Shown: positions 13,896 through 22,903, counted from the first letter of the stretch. The stretch is DNA of 32,820 nt from Candidatus Enterosoma merdigallinarum (GCA_018714385.1 DVNL01000006.1:1-32820); one strand, 5' to 3'. Notes: generated by a model from the sequence alone, not told the origin. Numbers and translations: made by a program.

Positions 13896-15076
13896 AAAAG
13901 AAGATACTCTTTCTGCCGCTTCTTGCCTTGCCTTTGACCTTTGTCTCGTGCAGCCCTGAGGCGGGAAGCTCCAGCCTGCCTGGTTCTTCTGCTTCTGCTC
14001 CGTCTTCGAACACGCCTTCGACATCCCTGCCTTCCTCCTCGACGGAACCGGAGGCATATGTCGAACTCGGCGAGATTGTCTCCGACAAGGAGAAGCTCCA
14101 TCAGCACGACACAGCCAACCTTACGTGCGATGGCGATGTCACCTGGTCTGTGAGCGACGAGACGATGGCGAGCATCACGGAAGACGGCGTTTTGACCACC
14201 AAGGATAAGGACGGACTGTTCATCGTCACGGCGACGAGCGTCAAAAACGAGGACTATTCCGTCTCCAAGTTGTTCGAGGTCTCGACCTTGAGCGCCGAGG
14301 AATTGGCAACCAAGCTCTACGATTGGGGCGTTCTGTACAATTACACGATCACATGGACGGGAGAGTTTCTCGACGAGGAGGGCATTTCGCTGACACAAGC
14401 CGAATACGATGCCATCGTCGGCGCCGGGACGGATGCCTCCTTGCTCTACGAGGATCTGGTGACGAAGGGAAACCTTCTCAAGATCACGCAGGATGCCTTC
14501 TACTGGAAGTATGGCCTTGATGGCTACGGCAACGTCTACGAGGGAGGATCCTACAACTCCCCGGACGGCTACTTCTATGACTACGACATCGTGAATGGAC
14601 AGGCCGTGAAGGGAAGCGTCGACTACTACTCCGCGATGCTCGGCTGGTCCGACTACAAGATGATGTATTCCAGCGATCTCTCCTTCTTCGTCGAGGACGA
14701 GTTCAAGGTCGAGGATTCGCACCTGGAACTCAACGACACATACGATGCCCTTGTCTACGACGCGAAGAAGGATGAGAACGAATTCCGGGAGGACTCGTTG
14801 TATGACTTCGACTACTCCATCCCCCTTGCCCTCTTCACTGCCGTCGACTCTTTCTACTCCGGGCAGATGATAACCCTTGGCCTGGACGAGAAGTGCACCG
14901 GGACGATCGTCTACGAGGAGGACAGAATCCATTGCGAATTCGTCTTCCCGGGGCTATCTGTCGATGCTACGCACTCATTCGACTACAAGGCCATCTTCGA
15001 CATCACCGATCCGGGAACGACGGTGATCCCGGGAATCGCGGAACTGATCGCCGCGGACCGAGAAGCCTTGGAGTGA
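13892..15076 (+). CDS. Surface lipoprotein, shorter relative of the preceding one
   Basis: 394 residues. The signal peptide ends in lipobox FVSC, with Cys20 lipidated, followed by a Ser/Pro/Thr linker to about residue 52. A Big_2-like Ig domain spans about 55-130 (VTWSVSDETMASITEDGVLTTKDKDG). The remaining 260 residues are rich in Tyr and Asp (GSYNSPDGYFYDYDIVNGQ) and resemble the middle region of the upstream lipoprotein in composition; I do not recognise a family. The start ATG overlaps the upstream stop as ATGA and has GGAG just before it, so the two are translationally coupled and probably work together at the cell surface. A strong terminator follows the stop codon. Confidence 0.82.
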   Translation: MKKKILFLPLLALPLTFVSCSPEAGSSSLPGSSASAPSSNTPSTSLPSSSTEPEAYVELGEIVSDKEKLHQHDTANLTCDGDVTWSVSDETMASITEDGVLTTKDKDGLFIVTATSVKNEDYSVSKLFEVSTLSAEELATKLYDWGVLYNYTITWTGEFLDEEGISLTQAEYDAIVGAGTDASLLYEDLVTKGNLLKITQDAFYWKYGLDGYGNVYEGGSYNSPDGYFYDYDIVNGQAVKGSVDYYSAMLGWSDYKMMYSSDLSFFVEDEFKVEDSHLELNDTYDALVYDAKKDENEFREDSLYDFDYSIPLALFTAVDSFYSGQMITLGLDEKCTGTIVYEEDRIHCEFVFPGLSVDATHSFDYKAIFDITDPGTTVIPGIAELIAADREALE

Positions 15077-15087
15077 TTTCTCGAGCG

Positions 15088-15116
15088 AAGGGACTTCCGA
15101 AAGGGAGTCCCTTTTT
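15088..15116 (+). terminator. Terminator of the lipoprotein operon
   Basis: AAGGGACT (15088-15095) and AGTCCCTT (15106-15113) form an 8-bp stem with a 10-base loop and run directly into TTTTT (15112-15116). Confidence 0.9.
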
Positions 15117-15439
15117 ATAGCCGTGATGAATTGTGGAAGTGAAAAAAGGAGAAGCAATCCTCGACTGAAGGGCCATCCTATTGTTCTTGCGTCATAAAAA
15201 TAAATATTGCAGCCAATCTCTTTGGAATGAATGAGTTGGCTAATCCACAAGCGATTGGCATAGCTTTGTGATCCTCGCATACCTTACTTGTTTGCGGAAA
15301 GGGCTTTCCCATAACAAAGCTAAAGAAATGTCAAAAAAGCTTTTTTCGACTACTAGAAAAGGAAGAAACAAATCTGTTATATCTTTCACTGCGAGACAAT
15401 AGTTTGTTCTCTTTTTATTTTGTCCGCTATGAGGTGAAT
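15117..15439 (+). repeat. AT-rich intergenic region with nested inverted repeats
   Basis: About 320 bp without a supported gene, clearly richer in A+T than its flanks. TAGCTTTGT (15261-15269) is matched by ACAAAGCTA (15314-15322), enclosing a smaller dyad GGAAA-GGGC-TTTCC (15296-15309). A perfect 14-bp palindrome AAAAAAGCTTTTTT lies at 15333-15346. A possible extended -10, TGT-TATATC (15375-15383), and the AGGTGA ribosome site near 15432 serve the ABC operon that follows. Confidence 0.5.
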
Positions 15440-17257
15440 ATGGGAAAGACAGAAAAAGTCGTTTCGCCGGAAGGCAAGGTCAGTTATCTGCGGATAGCGA
15501 AGCTCTTGGGAAAATCGGTGCGCGAGTACAAGACCTCGAGCATTCTCTCCATCGTCTTCATCGGTCTGGAAGCTCTCTTCGAATGCATCATTCCCTACGT
15601 CATGTCGCTTCTGATCACGGATTTGACGAAGATGGACAATCCCAACGTCGCCATCGACCCGGAGGAACTCATGGGCAAGGTCTTGACCTATGGGGCAATC
15701 CTTCTTGCCCTGGCCGTCTGCTCCTTTGCCAGCGGCATGATCGCCGGAAAGGTTTCCGCCAAGGCGTCCGTCGGTTTTGCCACCAACTTGCGAAAGGATC
15801 TCTTCTACAAGATTTCTTCGTTCTCCTTCAACAACATCGACAAGTTCTCGGTTTCCTCTTTGGTCACTAGGCAGACTACGGACATCACCTATATCCAGAT
15901 GTGCTTCATGATGCTCATCCGAATCGCCATGCGCTCGCCTCTGATGCTGATCTTCTCGGTGGTTATGGCAAGCGTGATGGCGCCTTCCATGGCCTGGATC
16001 TACGCCATTCTCATTCCCATCCTCGCCGTCATCTTCTTTTTCCTCATCGTCAAGGCCGTGCCCATCTTCAACCGTGTCTTCGACAAATACGATCTTCTCA
16101 ACGAATCCGTCGAGGAAAACGTCCGCGGCATCCGTGTCGTGAAGACATATACTCGCGAAGAGTTCGAGAAGAAGAAATTCTTCAAGGCCAGCGACGAGAT
16201 GCGCGACCAGTTCGTCATAGGCGAAAGGCTTCTTGCCCTGACCAATCCCTTCCTCGCCTTCTTCATGTACGTCTCGATGCTTTTCATCATCTGGTTCGGT
16301 TCCTATATGGTCCTTGGCGACATGGTGGAAATCGGCGAGATCTCCGCACTTTTGACCTATGGTGCCCAGATCCTCTCCTCCTTGATGATGCTTTCCATGG
16401 TTTTTGTCATGATCTCCATGTCCACGGCCTGCCTGCGTCGTGTCTATGAAGTCCTGATCGAGGAGCCGACGATCCGGAATCCGGAGAATCCGGTCATGGA
16501 AGTGGCGGACGGATCCATCGTCTTCGACAACGTCAACTTCAAGTACAAGGCGGACGCCGAGAAGTTCGCCCTTGCGGACGTCAATCTGGTCATCCATCCC
16601 GGCGAGACGATCGGCATCATCGGCGGCACGGGAAGCTCCAAGTCCACTCTGGTCAATTTGATCTCGCGTTTCTATGACGTCACGGAAGGACGCGTCCTCG
16701 TCGGTGGGGTCGACGTCCGGGACTATGACATCCGGACGCTCCGCGAGAACGTCTCCATGGTCCTCCAGAAGAACGTCCTCTTCTCCGGTACCATCAAGGA
16801 AAATCTGCGTTGGGGAAACAATGATGCGACCGACGAGGAAATCGTCCAGGCCTGCCATATCGCCCAAGCGGACACCTTCGTCGAGTCCTTCCCCAAGAAA
16901 TACGACAGCGAAATCCTTCAGGGCGGCAGCAATGTCTCCGGCGGTCAGAAGCAGAGGCTTTGCATCGCCAGGGCGATCCTTAAAAAGCCCAAGGTTCTCA
17001 TCATGGACGATTCCACAAGCGCCGTCGATACGAAGACCGATGCCTTCATTCGCGAGGGACTCAAGTCTGCCCTTCCCGGGACGACGAAGATCATCATCGC
17101 CCAGCGTATCTCCTCTGTCCAGGAAGCGGACAAGATTCTGGTCATGGACGACGGCCGTATCGTCAACATGGGAAAGCACGAGGAGCTTCTCCTTTCTTCC
17201 CCCATCTACAAGGAAATCTACGACCTGCAAAACCGCGTCGGAGGTGAACAGGAATGA
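15440..17257 (+). CDS. ABC exporter subunit with degenerate ATP site (heterodimer half 1)
   Basis: 605 residues: an exporter membrane domain with about six helices (residues 1-330) and a C-terminal ATPase. Motifs are a Walker A of GGTGSSKST (Lys401, with Ser400 where Gly is usual), a canonical VSGGQ signature, a Walker B of LIMDDSTSAVD with Asp524 in place of the catalytic Glu, and an H-loop with Gln555 in place of His (IIIAQRIS). These changes are typical of the non-catalytic partner in heterodimeric exporters such as YfiB/YfiC or TM287/288. Substrate unknown, often drugs or peptides. The gene starts at ATG 15440 behind GAGGTGA; an in-frame TTG upstream at 15404 is less likely. It ends in an ATGA overlap with the second half. 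Confidence 0.9.
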   Translation: MGKTEKVVSPEGKVSYLRIAKLLGKSVREYKTSSILSIVFIGLEALFECIIPYVMSLLITDLTKMDNPNVAIDPEELMGKVLTYGAILLALAVCSFASGMIAGKVSAKASVGFATNLRKDLFYKISSFSFNNIDKFSVSSLVTRQTTDITYIQMCFMMLIRIAMRSPLMLIFSVVMASVMAPSMAWIYAILIPILAVIFFFLIVKAVPIFNRVFDKYDLLNESVEENVRGIRVVKTYTREEFEKKKFFKASDEMRDQFVIGERLLALTNPFLAFFMYVSMLFIIWFGSYMVLGDMVEIGEISALLTYGAQILSSLMMLSMVFVMISMSTACLRRVYEVLIEEPTIRNPENPVMEVADGSIVFDNVNFKYKADAEKFALADVNLVIHPGETIGIIGGTGSSKSTLVNLISRFYDVTEGRVLVGGVDVRDYDIRTLRENVSMVLQKNVLFSGTIKENLRWGNNDATDEEIVQACHIAQADTFVESFPKKYDSEILQGGSNVSGGQKQRLCIARAILKKPKVLIMDDSTSAVDTKTDAFIREGLKSALPGTTKIIIAQRISSVQEADKILVMDDGRIVNMGKHEELLLSSPIYKEIYDLQNRVGGEQE

Positions 17258-19188
17258 ACACGAACAACACCGGCGTCATGGCCGAAAAGAAAAAGGGACG
17301 TTCTCCCTTGATCCGCATCCTCTTCGACTACATCAAGATGCACCGGATCGCCTTCATCGTCTCCCTCGTCAGCATCTTCTTCTGCGTCGTCGGAAACATC
17401 GCCGCCCCCATCATCCTCAGCTCCGTGACGAACGTCCTCAACGACAACCTTGGCCACTTCGAGGAAAACCGCGATGTCATCCTCCAGGAAATCAATCTGA
17501 ACATCATCATTTTGGTCATCTGCTATGTCATCTCCATCATCGGAAACTTCACCTACTCCCAGGTCACCGCTGTCGCCGGCCAGGAGTACATGAACGACTT
17601 GAGAAGGCATCTCTTCAGCCACATGGAGGACCTGCCGATCCGTTACTTTGACCGGAACGACAAGGGCGACATCATGTCTGTCTATGTCAACGACGTCGAC
17701 ACGGTCCGCCAGCTGATCATTCAATCCCTCAACACGATCATGATCTGCTTCATCACCTTCCTGGCTGTCCTGGTCATGATGCTTCTCTTCTCCGTCTACC
17801 TCACTTTGATCGTCCTGTTCGGCGCCGTGATGATGGGGATTGCCACTTTCCACATCGGCGGCCACTCCAGCCGGAACTTCATCGCCCAGCAGAAGATGAT
17901 CGGAAAGCAGGAAGGCTTCGTCGAGGAGATGATGGTCGGACTGAAGGTCATCAAGTCCTTCTGCCACGAGGAAGAATCCAAGAGGGATTTCGATGCCATC
18001 AACGCCGCCCTCCAGGATGTCGGCACGAAGGCGAATTCCTACGGCAACATCTTGATGCCGATTCTCGGAAACATCGGCAATATCCTCTATGTCGTGGTCG
18101 CTCTCGTCGGCGCCGTCCTCTTCGTCAAGGGGATCGACAATCTCGCCGGCCTTCCGATGAATGCCCAAATGAATATCGGCATCATCGTCGCCTTCCTCCC
18201 CATGGTCAAGCAATTCACCAACACGACGGCCGAAATCGCAAACCAGGTCAACTCCATCGCCATGGCCGTCGGCGGCACCGCCCGTGTCTGCGCCATGCTG
18301 GACGAGAAGAAGGAAGTCGACGACGGCTATGTGACTCTCGTCCGTGCCAAGTATGACGAGAATGGAATGATCGTTGAATGCCCGAAGGAGGAGAGCACCA
18401 TCTGGGCCTGGAAGCATCCTCATTCTGCCTCCCACGACGTGTCCTATACCATGCTGAGGGGCGATATCCGCATGTTCGATGTCGACTTTGCCTACAATCC
18501 GGACAAGATCGTCCTCCACAACATCAGCCTCTATGCCAAACCGGGCCAGAAGGTCGCCTTCGTCGGCGCGACCGGGGCGGGAAAGACGACCATCACCAAT
18601 CTTCTCAACCGCTTCTACGACATCGCCGACGGAAAGATACGCTACGACGGCATCAACATCAACAAGATCAGCAAGAAGGATCTGAGACGGTCTCTTGGCA
18701 TGGTCCTCCAGGACACCAACCTCTTCTCCGGGACCATCATGGAGAACATCCGCTACGGTAAGCTCGATGCCACCGACGAGGAATGCATCGCCGCCGCGAA
18801 GCTTGCCAATGCCGATTCCTTCATCTCCCGTCTTCCCAAGGGCTACGACACCTACATCACAAACGACGGCGGGAACCTTTCCCAGGGACAGAGGCAGCTT
18901 CTTTCCATCGCCAGGGCGGCCGTCAACAATGCCCCGGTCCTCATTCTTGACGAGGCGACGTCCTCCATCGACACGAGGACGGAGAAGATCGTCACCCAGG
19001 GCATGGACAATCTGATGAAGGGAAGGACCGTCTTTGTCATCGCGCACAGGCTTTCCACGATCCAGAACTCCGACGTCATCATGGTCCTCGACCACGGACG
19101 CATCATCGAGAGAGGGACCCATGAGGACCTCATCGCTCTCAAGGGGACCTATTATCAACTCTATACCGGCGCCTTCGAACTCGAATAG
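17254..19188 (+). CDS. ABC exporter subunit with consensus Walker B (heterodimer half 2)
   Basis: 644 residues with the same fusion of membrane domain and ATPase. Walker A is GATGAGKTT (Lys444) and Walker B is LILDEATSSID with Glu567 as the catalytic base. His is kept in VIAHRLS. The signature is LSQGQ (Gln544) rather than LSGGQ. Paired with the upstream subunit this gives one consensus ATP site (this Walker A/B with the partner's VSGGQ) and one degenerate site. An insertion of about 40 residues between the membrane domain and the ATPase (around ECPKEESTIWAWKHPHS) is seen in YfiC-like proteins. GGAGGTGA precedes the ATG, which overlaps the upstream stop. A bidirectional terminator follows. 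Confidence 0.9.
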   Translation: MNTNNTGVMAEKKKGRSPLIRILFDYIKMHRIAFIVSLVSIFFCVVGNIAAPIILSSVTNVLNDNLGHFEENRDVILQEINLNIIILVICYVISIIGNFTYSQVTAVAGQEYMNDLRRHLFSHMEDLPIRYFDRNDKGDIMSVYVNDVDTVRQLIIQSLNTIMICFITFLAVLVMMLLFSVYLTLIVLFGAVMMGIATFHIGGHSSRNFIAQQKMIGKQEGFVEEMMVGLKVIKSFCHEEESKRDFDAINAALQDVGTKANSYGNILMPILGNIGNILYVVVALVGAVLFVKGIDNLAGLPMNAQMNIGIIVAFLPMVKQFTNTTAEIANQVNSIAMAVGGTARVCAMLDEKKEVDDGYVTLVRAKYDENGMIVECPKEESTIWAWKHPHSASHDVSYTMLRGDIRMFDVDFAYNPDKIVLHNISLYAKPGQKVAFVGATGAGKTTITNLLNRFYDIADGKIRYDGININKISKKDLRRSLGMVLQDTNLFSGTIMENIRYGKLDATDEECIAAAKLANADSFISRLPKGYDTYITNDGGNLSQGQRQLLSIARAAVNNAPVLILDEATSSIDTRTEKIVTQGMDNLMKGRTVFVIAHRLSTIQNSDVIMVLDHGRIIERGTHEDLIALKGTYYQLYTGAFELE

Positions 19189-19190
19189 AA

Positions 19191-19221
19191 AAAAGCTCCT
19201 CGCTATGGGCGGGGAGCTTTT
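19191..19221. terminator. Bidirectional terminator between ABC operon and HEPN-like gene
   Basis: GCTCCTCGC (19195-19203) pairs with GCGGGGAGC (19209-19217), loop 5, flanked by A-run and T-run on opposite sides, so it works for both strands. The last codons of the minus-strand gene lie inside the stem. Confidence 0.88.
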
Positions 19222-19655
19222 CTTTCGTCTTTTTCCATCGATCTCCGATAGGCCTCGTAGGCCTCGATCCTGGCATCCTCCAAGGATTTCCACAGCGACT
19301 CGAGTTCGTTTTTTGTCCGCTCGACCCGTCTCAGGCTTTCTTCGAAGCGGGCCAGCCTTTCCTCTTCCTTGGCGTAGAGGAACCTTTGGAAGCAGTCGTG
19401 GACGAGGTCGTTGCGACGGTTGCGAAGCGACCTTAGAAGAAGGTAGTCCTGCTTTGCGAGATAGGGCCTCTCGCTTTCTTTGTCGATTGCCTCCAGTTTG
19501 ACGATGGCCTGCCCCAAGGTGAGTCTTTCCTTGTCCTCCAGAGGGATATTGCGCCATGCGGATAGGATCGAAAGAAGCAGTCGGAGGTCATGCTCGATCC
19601 TCTGGCAGTAGTCCAGCGTCTTGCCGCAGGTCCAATAGAGTCGATCGATATCCAT
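19203..19655 (-). CDS. Small HEPN-like protein of unknown function
   Basis: 150 residues, soluble, largely helical and highly charged. It contains RNRRNDLVHDCF, an RNxxxH motif as in HEPN-domain proteins, preceded by the conserved-looking stretch LGQAIVKLEAID, and ends in a long Glu/Arg-rich helix that may be a coiled coil. I recall similar stand-alone proteins in Bacillota, but no function is established. HEPN domains often bind or cut RNA; whether this one does is unknown. GGGAGGG precedes the ATG at 19655, and a TATAAT promoter lies just upstream, which supports it as a real gene. It is divergent from rimO. There is no adjacent nucleotidyltransferase antitoxin, so a classical HEPN/MNT toxin pair is unlikely. 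Confidence 0.7.
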   Translation of the reverse strand: MDIDRLYWTCGKTLDYCQRIEHDLRLLLSILSAWRNIPLEDKERLTLGQAIVKLEAIDKESERPYLAKQDYLLLRSLRNRRNDLVHDCFQRFLYAKEEERLARFEESLRRVERTKNELESLWKSLEDARIEAYEAYRRSMEKDERKAPRP

Positions 19656-19673
19656 TCTTGTCCCTCCCTGGCG

Positions 19674-19702
19674 ATTATAGCCTTGAAGCCTTCTTTTGGA
19701 AA
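19674..19702 (-). promoter_or_regulatory. Promoter of the HEPN-like gene
   Basis: On the minus strand, TATAAT (19679-19674) and TTTCCA (19702-19697) are 17 bp apart. The transcript would have a leader of about 10 nt carrying the GGGAGGG ribosome site. Confidence 0.65.
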
Positions 19703-19712
19703 GAGCCTTGTG

Positions 19713-19743
19713 CCTTGTCCGAAAACAAGGGAAGTAATAGAAT
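19713..19743 (+). promoter_or_regulatory. Promoter and dyad upstream of rimO
   Basis: TTGTCC (19715-19720) and TAGAAT (19738-19743) are 17 bp apart. The -35 lies inside the dyad CCTTGT-CCGAAA-ACAAGG (19713-19730), a possible operator. The leader to ATG 19781 is about 30 nt. Confidence 0.6.
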
Positions 19744-19780
19744 TATAAAGTTGTCTATTAAATTAAGGCAGGTAACGAGC

Positions 19781-21085
19781 ATGAACATCGGTGTCATTTC
19801 CCTTGGCTGTGCCAAGAACCAGGTCGACTTGGAGGAAATCCTTTCCTATCTCAAGCGCAACGGCTTCGAGACAGTCTCTTCCCCCGAGCTTTCCGATGCC
19901 GTCCTCGTCAACACGTGCGGATTCATCGATTCCGCGAAGAAGGAATCCATCCAGGCCATCCTCGAGATGGTCGGGACGAAGAAGCCGGTCATCGTCACCG
20001 GATGCCTTGCGACGCGCTATCTCGACGACCTTCGCAAGGAAATCCCGGAAGTCGCCCTCTGGATCCCCCTTTCCGACTATCCCCGTTTCGGGGAAAGGCT
20101 CCAGGAACTTTTCTCCGACAGGCGTTTCGAGGGCAGGATAGACCCGCTTCGAAGAGAGTTCATCTCTCCGGAGGGGGAGGCCTACCTCCGCATTTCCGAC
20201 GGCTGCGACAACTTCTGCTGCTTCTGTGCCATCCCCCATATCCGCGGCCGCTTCAAGTCCGTCCCCTTCGAGACGCTGAAACAGGAGATCGATGACCTGG
20301 AAAGACAGAAGATCCGTTCCTTGACCGTCATCAGCCAGGACACCTCCATGTACGGCAAGGACATCGGCCACAGCCTTGCCGAGCTTGTCGCGGAAATCGC
20401 CAGGCATCCGGGATTCGACTTCGTCAAGCTGATGTATCTCTATCCCGACGAGGTTTCCGACGAGCTGATCGATCTCTATGCCGGAAACGGCAACATCACG
20501 CCCTACTTCGACCTTCCCGTCCAGCATTTCTCCGACCATGTCCTCCAAAGGATGGGCAGACGGGGAAGGAAGGCCGACATCCTTTCCTTGATCGACAAGT
20601 TCCGCTCCCGCGTCCCCGATGCCGTTTTGCGCACCACGATCCTGGTCGGCTATCCCGGGGAGACGGAGGAAGACTTCGAGGAGTGCCTGGAGGCGATCGA
20701 GAGGGTCCGCTTCGACCACCTGGGCTGTTTCATGTATTCGCGCGAGGAGGGGACGCCTTCCGCGAAATTCCCCGACCAAGTCCCGGCCAAGGTCAAAAGG
20801 GAGAGATATCGGAAGGTCATGGCCCTGCAGAAGAGGATCTCCTACGAATTGAACAAGGAAAGAATCGGCAAGATATACAAATGCCTAGTCAAGTCCTACG
20901 ACCCGGTCAATCTCTGCTACGAGTGTATCAACCCTCTCTATGCCGCCGACGACATCGATGGCAAGATGGTGCTTTTTTCCAAGGCACCCCTCGATCCGGG
21001 CGATCTCGTCGAGGCCAAGGTCGTCAATGCTCTCGTCTATGATTTGGAGGCGGAAGTCGTCCGCATCCTGAGGAAGGCACGGTAA
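19781..21085 (+). CDS. rimO: Ribosomal protein S12 methylthiotransferase RimO
   Basis: 434 residues, the usual length. The MTTase N-terminal domain begins IGVISLGCAKNQVDLE (Cys10), with further cluster cysteines in NTCGF and VTGCLATRY. The radical-SAM motif is CDNFCCFCAIP, holding the second [4Fe-4S] cluster, and a C-terminal TRAM-like domain follows (IGKIYKCLVKS to the end). SLGCxKNxVDxE and the substrate-side features separate RimO from MiaB. It adds a methylthio group to Asp88 (E. coli numbering) of ribosomal protein S12, using SAM. ATG 19781 fits the conserved start, with AGG about 10 bases upstream; open frame continues upstream but lacks similarity. An ABC exporter gene follows after only 9 bp. 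Confidence 0.96.
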   Translation: MNIGVISLGCAKNQVDLEEILSYLKRNGFETVSSPELSDAVLVNTCGFIDSAKKESIQAILEMVGTKKPVIVTGCLATRYLDDLRKEIPEVALWIPLSDYPRFGERLQELFSDRRFEGRIDPLRREFISPEGEAYLRISDGCDNFCCFCAIPHIRGRFKSVPFETLKQEIDDLERQKIRSLTVISQDTSMYGKDIGHSLAELVAEIARHPGFDFVKLMYLYPDEVSDELIDLYAGNGNITPYFDLPVQHFSDHVLQRMGRRGRKADILSLIDKFRSRVPDAVLRTTILVGYPGETEEDFEECLEAIERVRFDHLGCFMYSREEGTPSAKFPDQVPAKVKRERYRKVMALQKRISYELNKERIGKIYKCLVKSYDPVNLCYECINPLYAADDIDGKMVLFSKAPLDPGDLVEAKVVNALVYDLEAEVVRILRKAR

Positions 21086-21094
21086 GAGGCAACA

Positions 21095-22903
21095 ATGCTT
21101 TTTGGAAAGTACGTCAATCCCTATTACCGCAAATACTGGTATTATTTTCTCTTCGTTTTTTTGAGCGATGCTATCGTCGATATCGCCCAGCTTTTCGTTC
21201 CGATTTTGATCGGCAACATCATCACGAAACTGGAGATGGGCGATTTTGTCGTGACAAGCGAGGATGGACTTTGGTATCACTCCGATCTCACCGTCAATCT
21301 GCTGCTCATCGCCGGCATCACCTTGATAATCGTCGTGGGCCGCATCGGCTGGCGCTATTTCTCCGCGCACATCGGCGGAAACATCGAGAGGGATTTGCGC
21401 GAGAAGATGTTCGAGCATATCCAGACTCTGTCTCTTTCCTACTACAAGGACAAGAAGGTCGGCGGCCTTCTTTCCTATTTCACGAACGATCTCATGACCA
21501 TCAAGACGCTTTTCAACGAGTGCATCATCTGGGTCACCGACCTTATCGTCCTCGGCGTACTGGCATTCACGCTGATGTTCCTCATGTCGTGGCAGATCAC
21601 CCTTTTCACGACGATCCCGCTTTTCGCCTTCATCGTCTTCGGCTACTCTGTCGGAAAGAACGAGACGCGCCGCTTCAAGGAAGCGAACGATGCCTTCGAG
21701 GACATGTCCGACTTCACGGAGGAAAATCTCCAGGGCTTCTCGGTCATCAAGGCCTTCCGGAAGGAAAAGGCGAAGAGGGAGTCCTTCAAAAGGCTCGCCG
21801 ACGATGCCCGGACCAAAAGCGTCTCGTACCAGCGCTATTCCTCCCTCATCGATTCCGGCATCAATTTTTTCCTGACCTGCACCTTCTCCATCATGATGGG
21901 CCTTGGGACTTATGCCATCATCAGCCAGAATCCAGCCATCGCCGGGAAGATCACGGATGTGGGCAAGCTTTCGACTTACATCGGCTTCTACAATTCTCTT
22001 TCCTGGCCGATGATCGCGGGCGGTCTTCTCATCGACTATATTTCCCGTGGCAGGGGTGCCTACAAACGCATCAGCGAGATATTCGAGTCGAAACCGGACG
22101 TCGTCGATTCCCCCGATGCCGTCTCCAATGACCATGTCGTAGGCGAGGTGGCTTATTCCTGCCTTACCTTTTCCTATCCGGATTCTCCGGAGGGGAAAGT
22201 CGATCTGGAAAACATCACGTTCCACGTCCGGGCCGGAGAAATGGTCGGCATCATCGGAAGGACGGGGAGTGGAAAGAGCACGCTTTTGAGCCTTCTTGAC
22301 AGGCTCTACAACGTTCCGGAAGAAACCGTATTCATCGACGGGATCGACATCAACCTCTGGCCGAAGAAGGTCCTAAGGGAGCAGATCGGTCTTGTCGGCC
22401 AGGAGGCTTTCCTTTTCTCCGGCCCCCTGTGGAAGACGGTCAGCTTCTCGGAGACGGATCCCGATTTCTGCGACAGGAAGAAAGTCGAGGAAGCGTGCGC
22501 CTTCGCATGCATCGACGCGGACATCCTCTCCCAGTTCAAGGACGGCTACGACACGATCATCGGCGAGAAGGGATCGACCGTCTCCGGCGGCCAGAGGCAG
22601 AGACTTTCGATCGCCCGCGCGATCTACAAGAATCCGCCCATCCTCATCCTCGACGATTCCCTCTCGGCTGTGGATGCCGACACGGAGAAGAAGATTCTTG
22701 CAAACATCCGCGACTACCGGCGCGGGAAGACGACTTTCGTCATCGCCCATCGCATCTCGGCGGTGGAAGAGGCGGACGACATCCTCGTCATGGACGGCGG
22801 ACGCATCGTCGGGGAAGGAAAACATCACTTCCTACTTGAAAGCTGTCCCCTCTATCGCGACATCTATCGTCTCCAGGAACTGGAAAAGGAGGTGTCGGCA
22901 TGA
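21095..22903 (+). CDS. ABC exporter subunit with degenerate ATP site (YheI-like)
   Basis: 602 residues: membrane domain with about six helices followed by an ATPase. Walker A is normal (GRTGSGKST) and the signature is canonical (VSGGQRQRLSIARA). Walker B is LILDDSLSAVD with Asp521 instead of the catalytic Glu; the H-loop His is kept (VIAHRIS). The DDSLSAVD pattern and gene order resemble YheI (BmrC) of Bacillus, the non-catalytic half of a multidrug exporter. AAGAGG lies before ATG 21095. The gene follows rimO by 9 bp and overlaps the next subunit by 4 bp, so it is part of a rimO-ABC-ABC-cysS run. Confidence 0.9.
   Translation: MLFGKYVNPYYRKYWYYFLFVFLSDAIVDIAQLFVPILIGNIITKLEMGDFVVTSEDGLWYHSDLTVNLLLIAGITLIIVVGRIGWRYFSAHIGGNIERDLREKMFEHIQTLSLSYYKDKKVGGLLSYFTNDLMTIKTLFNECIIWVTDLIVLGVLAFTLMFLMSWQITLFTTIPLFAFIVFGYSVGKNETRRFKEANDAFEDMSDFTEENLQGFSVIKAFRKEKAKRESFKRLADDARTKSVSYQRYSSLIDSGINFFLTCTFSIMMGLGTYAIISQNPAIAGKITDVGKLSTYIGFYNSLSWPMIAGGLLIDYISRGRGAYKRISEIFESKPDVVDSPDAVSNDHVVGEVAYSCLTFSYPDSPEGKVDLENITFHVRAGEMVGIIGRTGSGKSTLLSLLDRLYNVPEETVFIDGIDINLWPKKVLREQIGLVGQEAFLFSGPLWKTVSFSETDPDFCDRKKVEEACAFACIDADILSQFKDGYDTIIGEKGSTVSGGQRQRLSIARAIYKNPPILILDDSLSAVDADTEKKILANIRDYRRGKTTFVIAHRISAVEEADDILVMDGGRIVGEGKHHFLLESCPLYRDIYRLQELEKEVSA

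Noticed and set aside
14975..15280. 101-codon minus-strand frame entering the AT-rich gap
   Set aside because: It starts in the gap and continues antisense into the lipoprotein gene and through its terminator; no ribosome site or domain.
15401..15439. Upstream TTG start for the first ABC subunit
   Set aside because: The extra residues are AT-rich and unlike exporter N termini, while ATG 15440 has a good AGGTGA site at proper distance.
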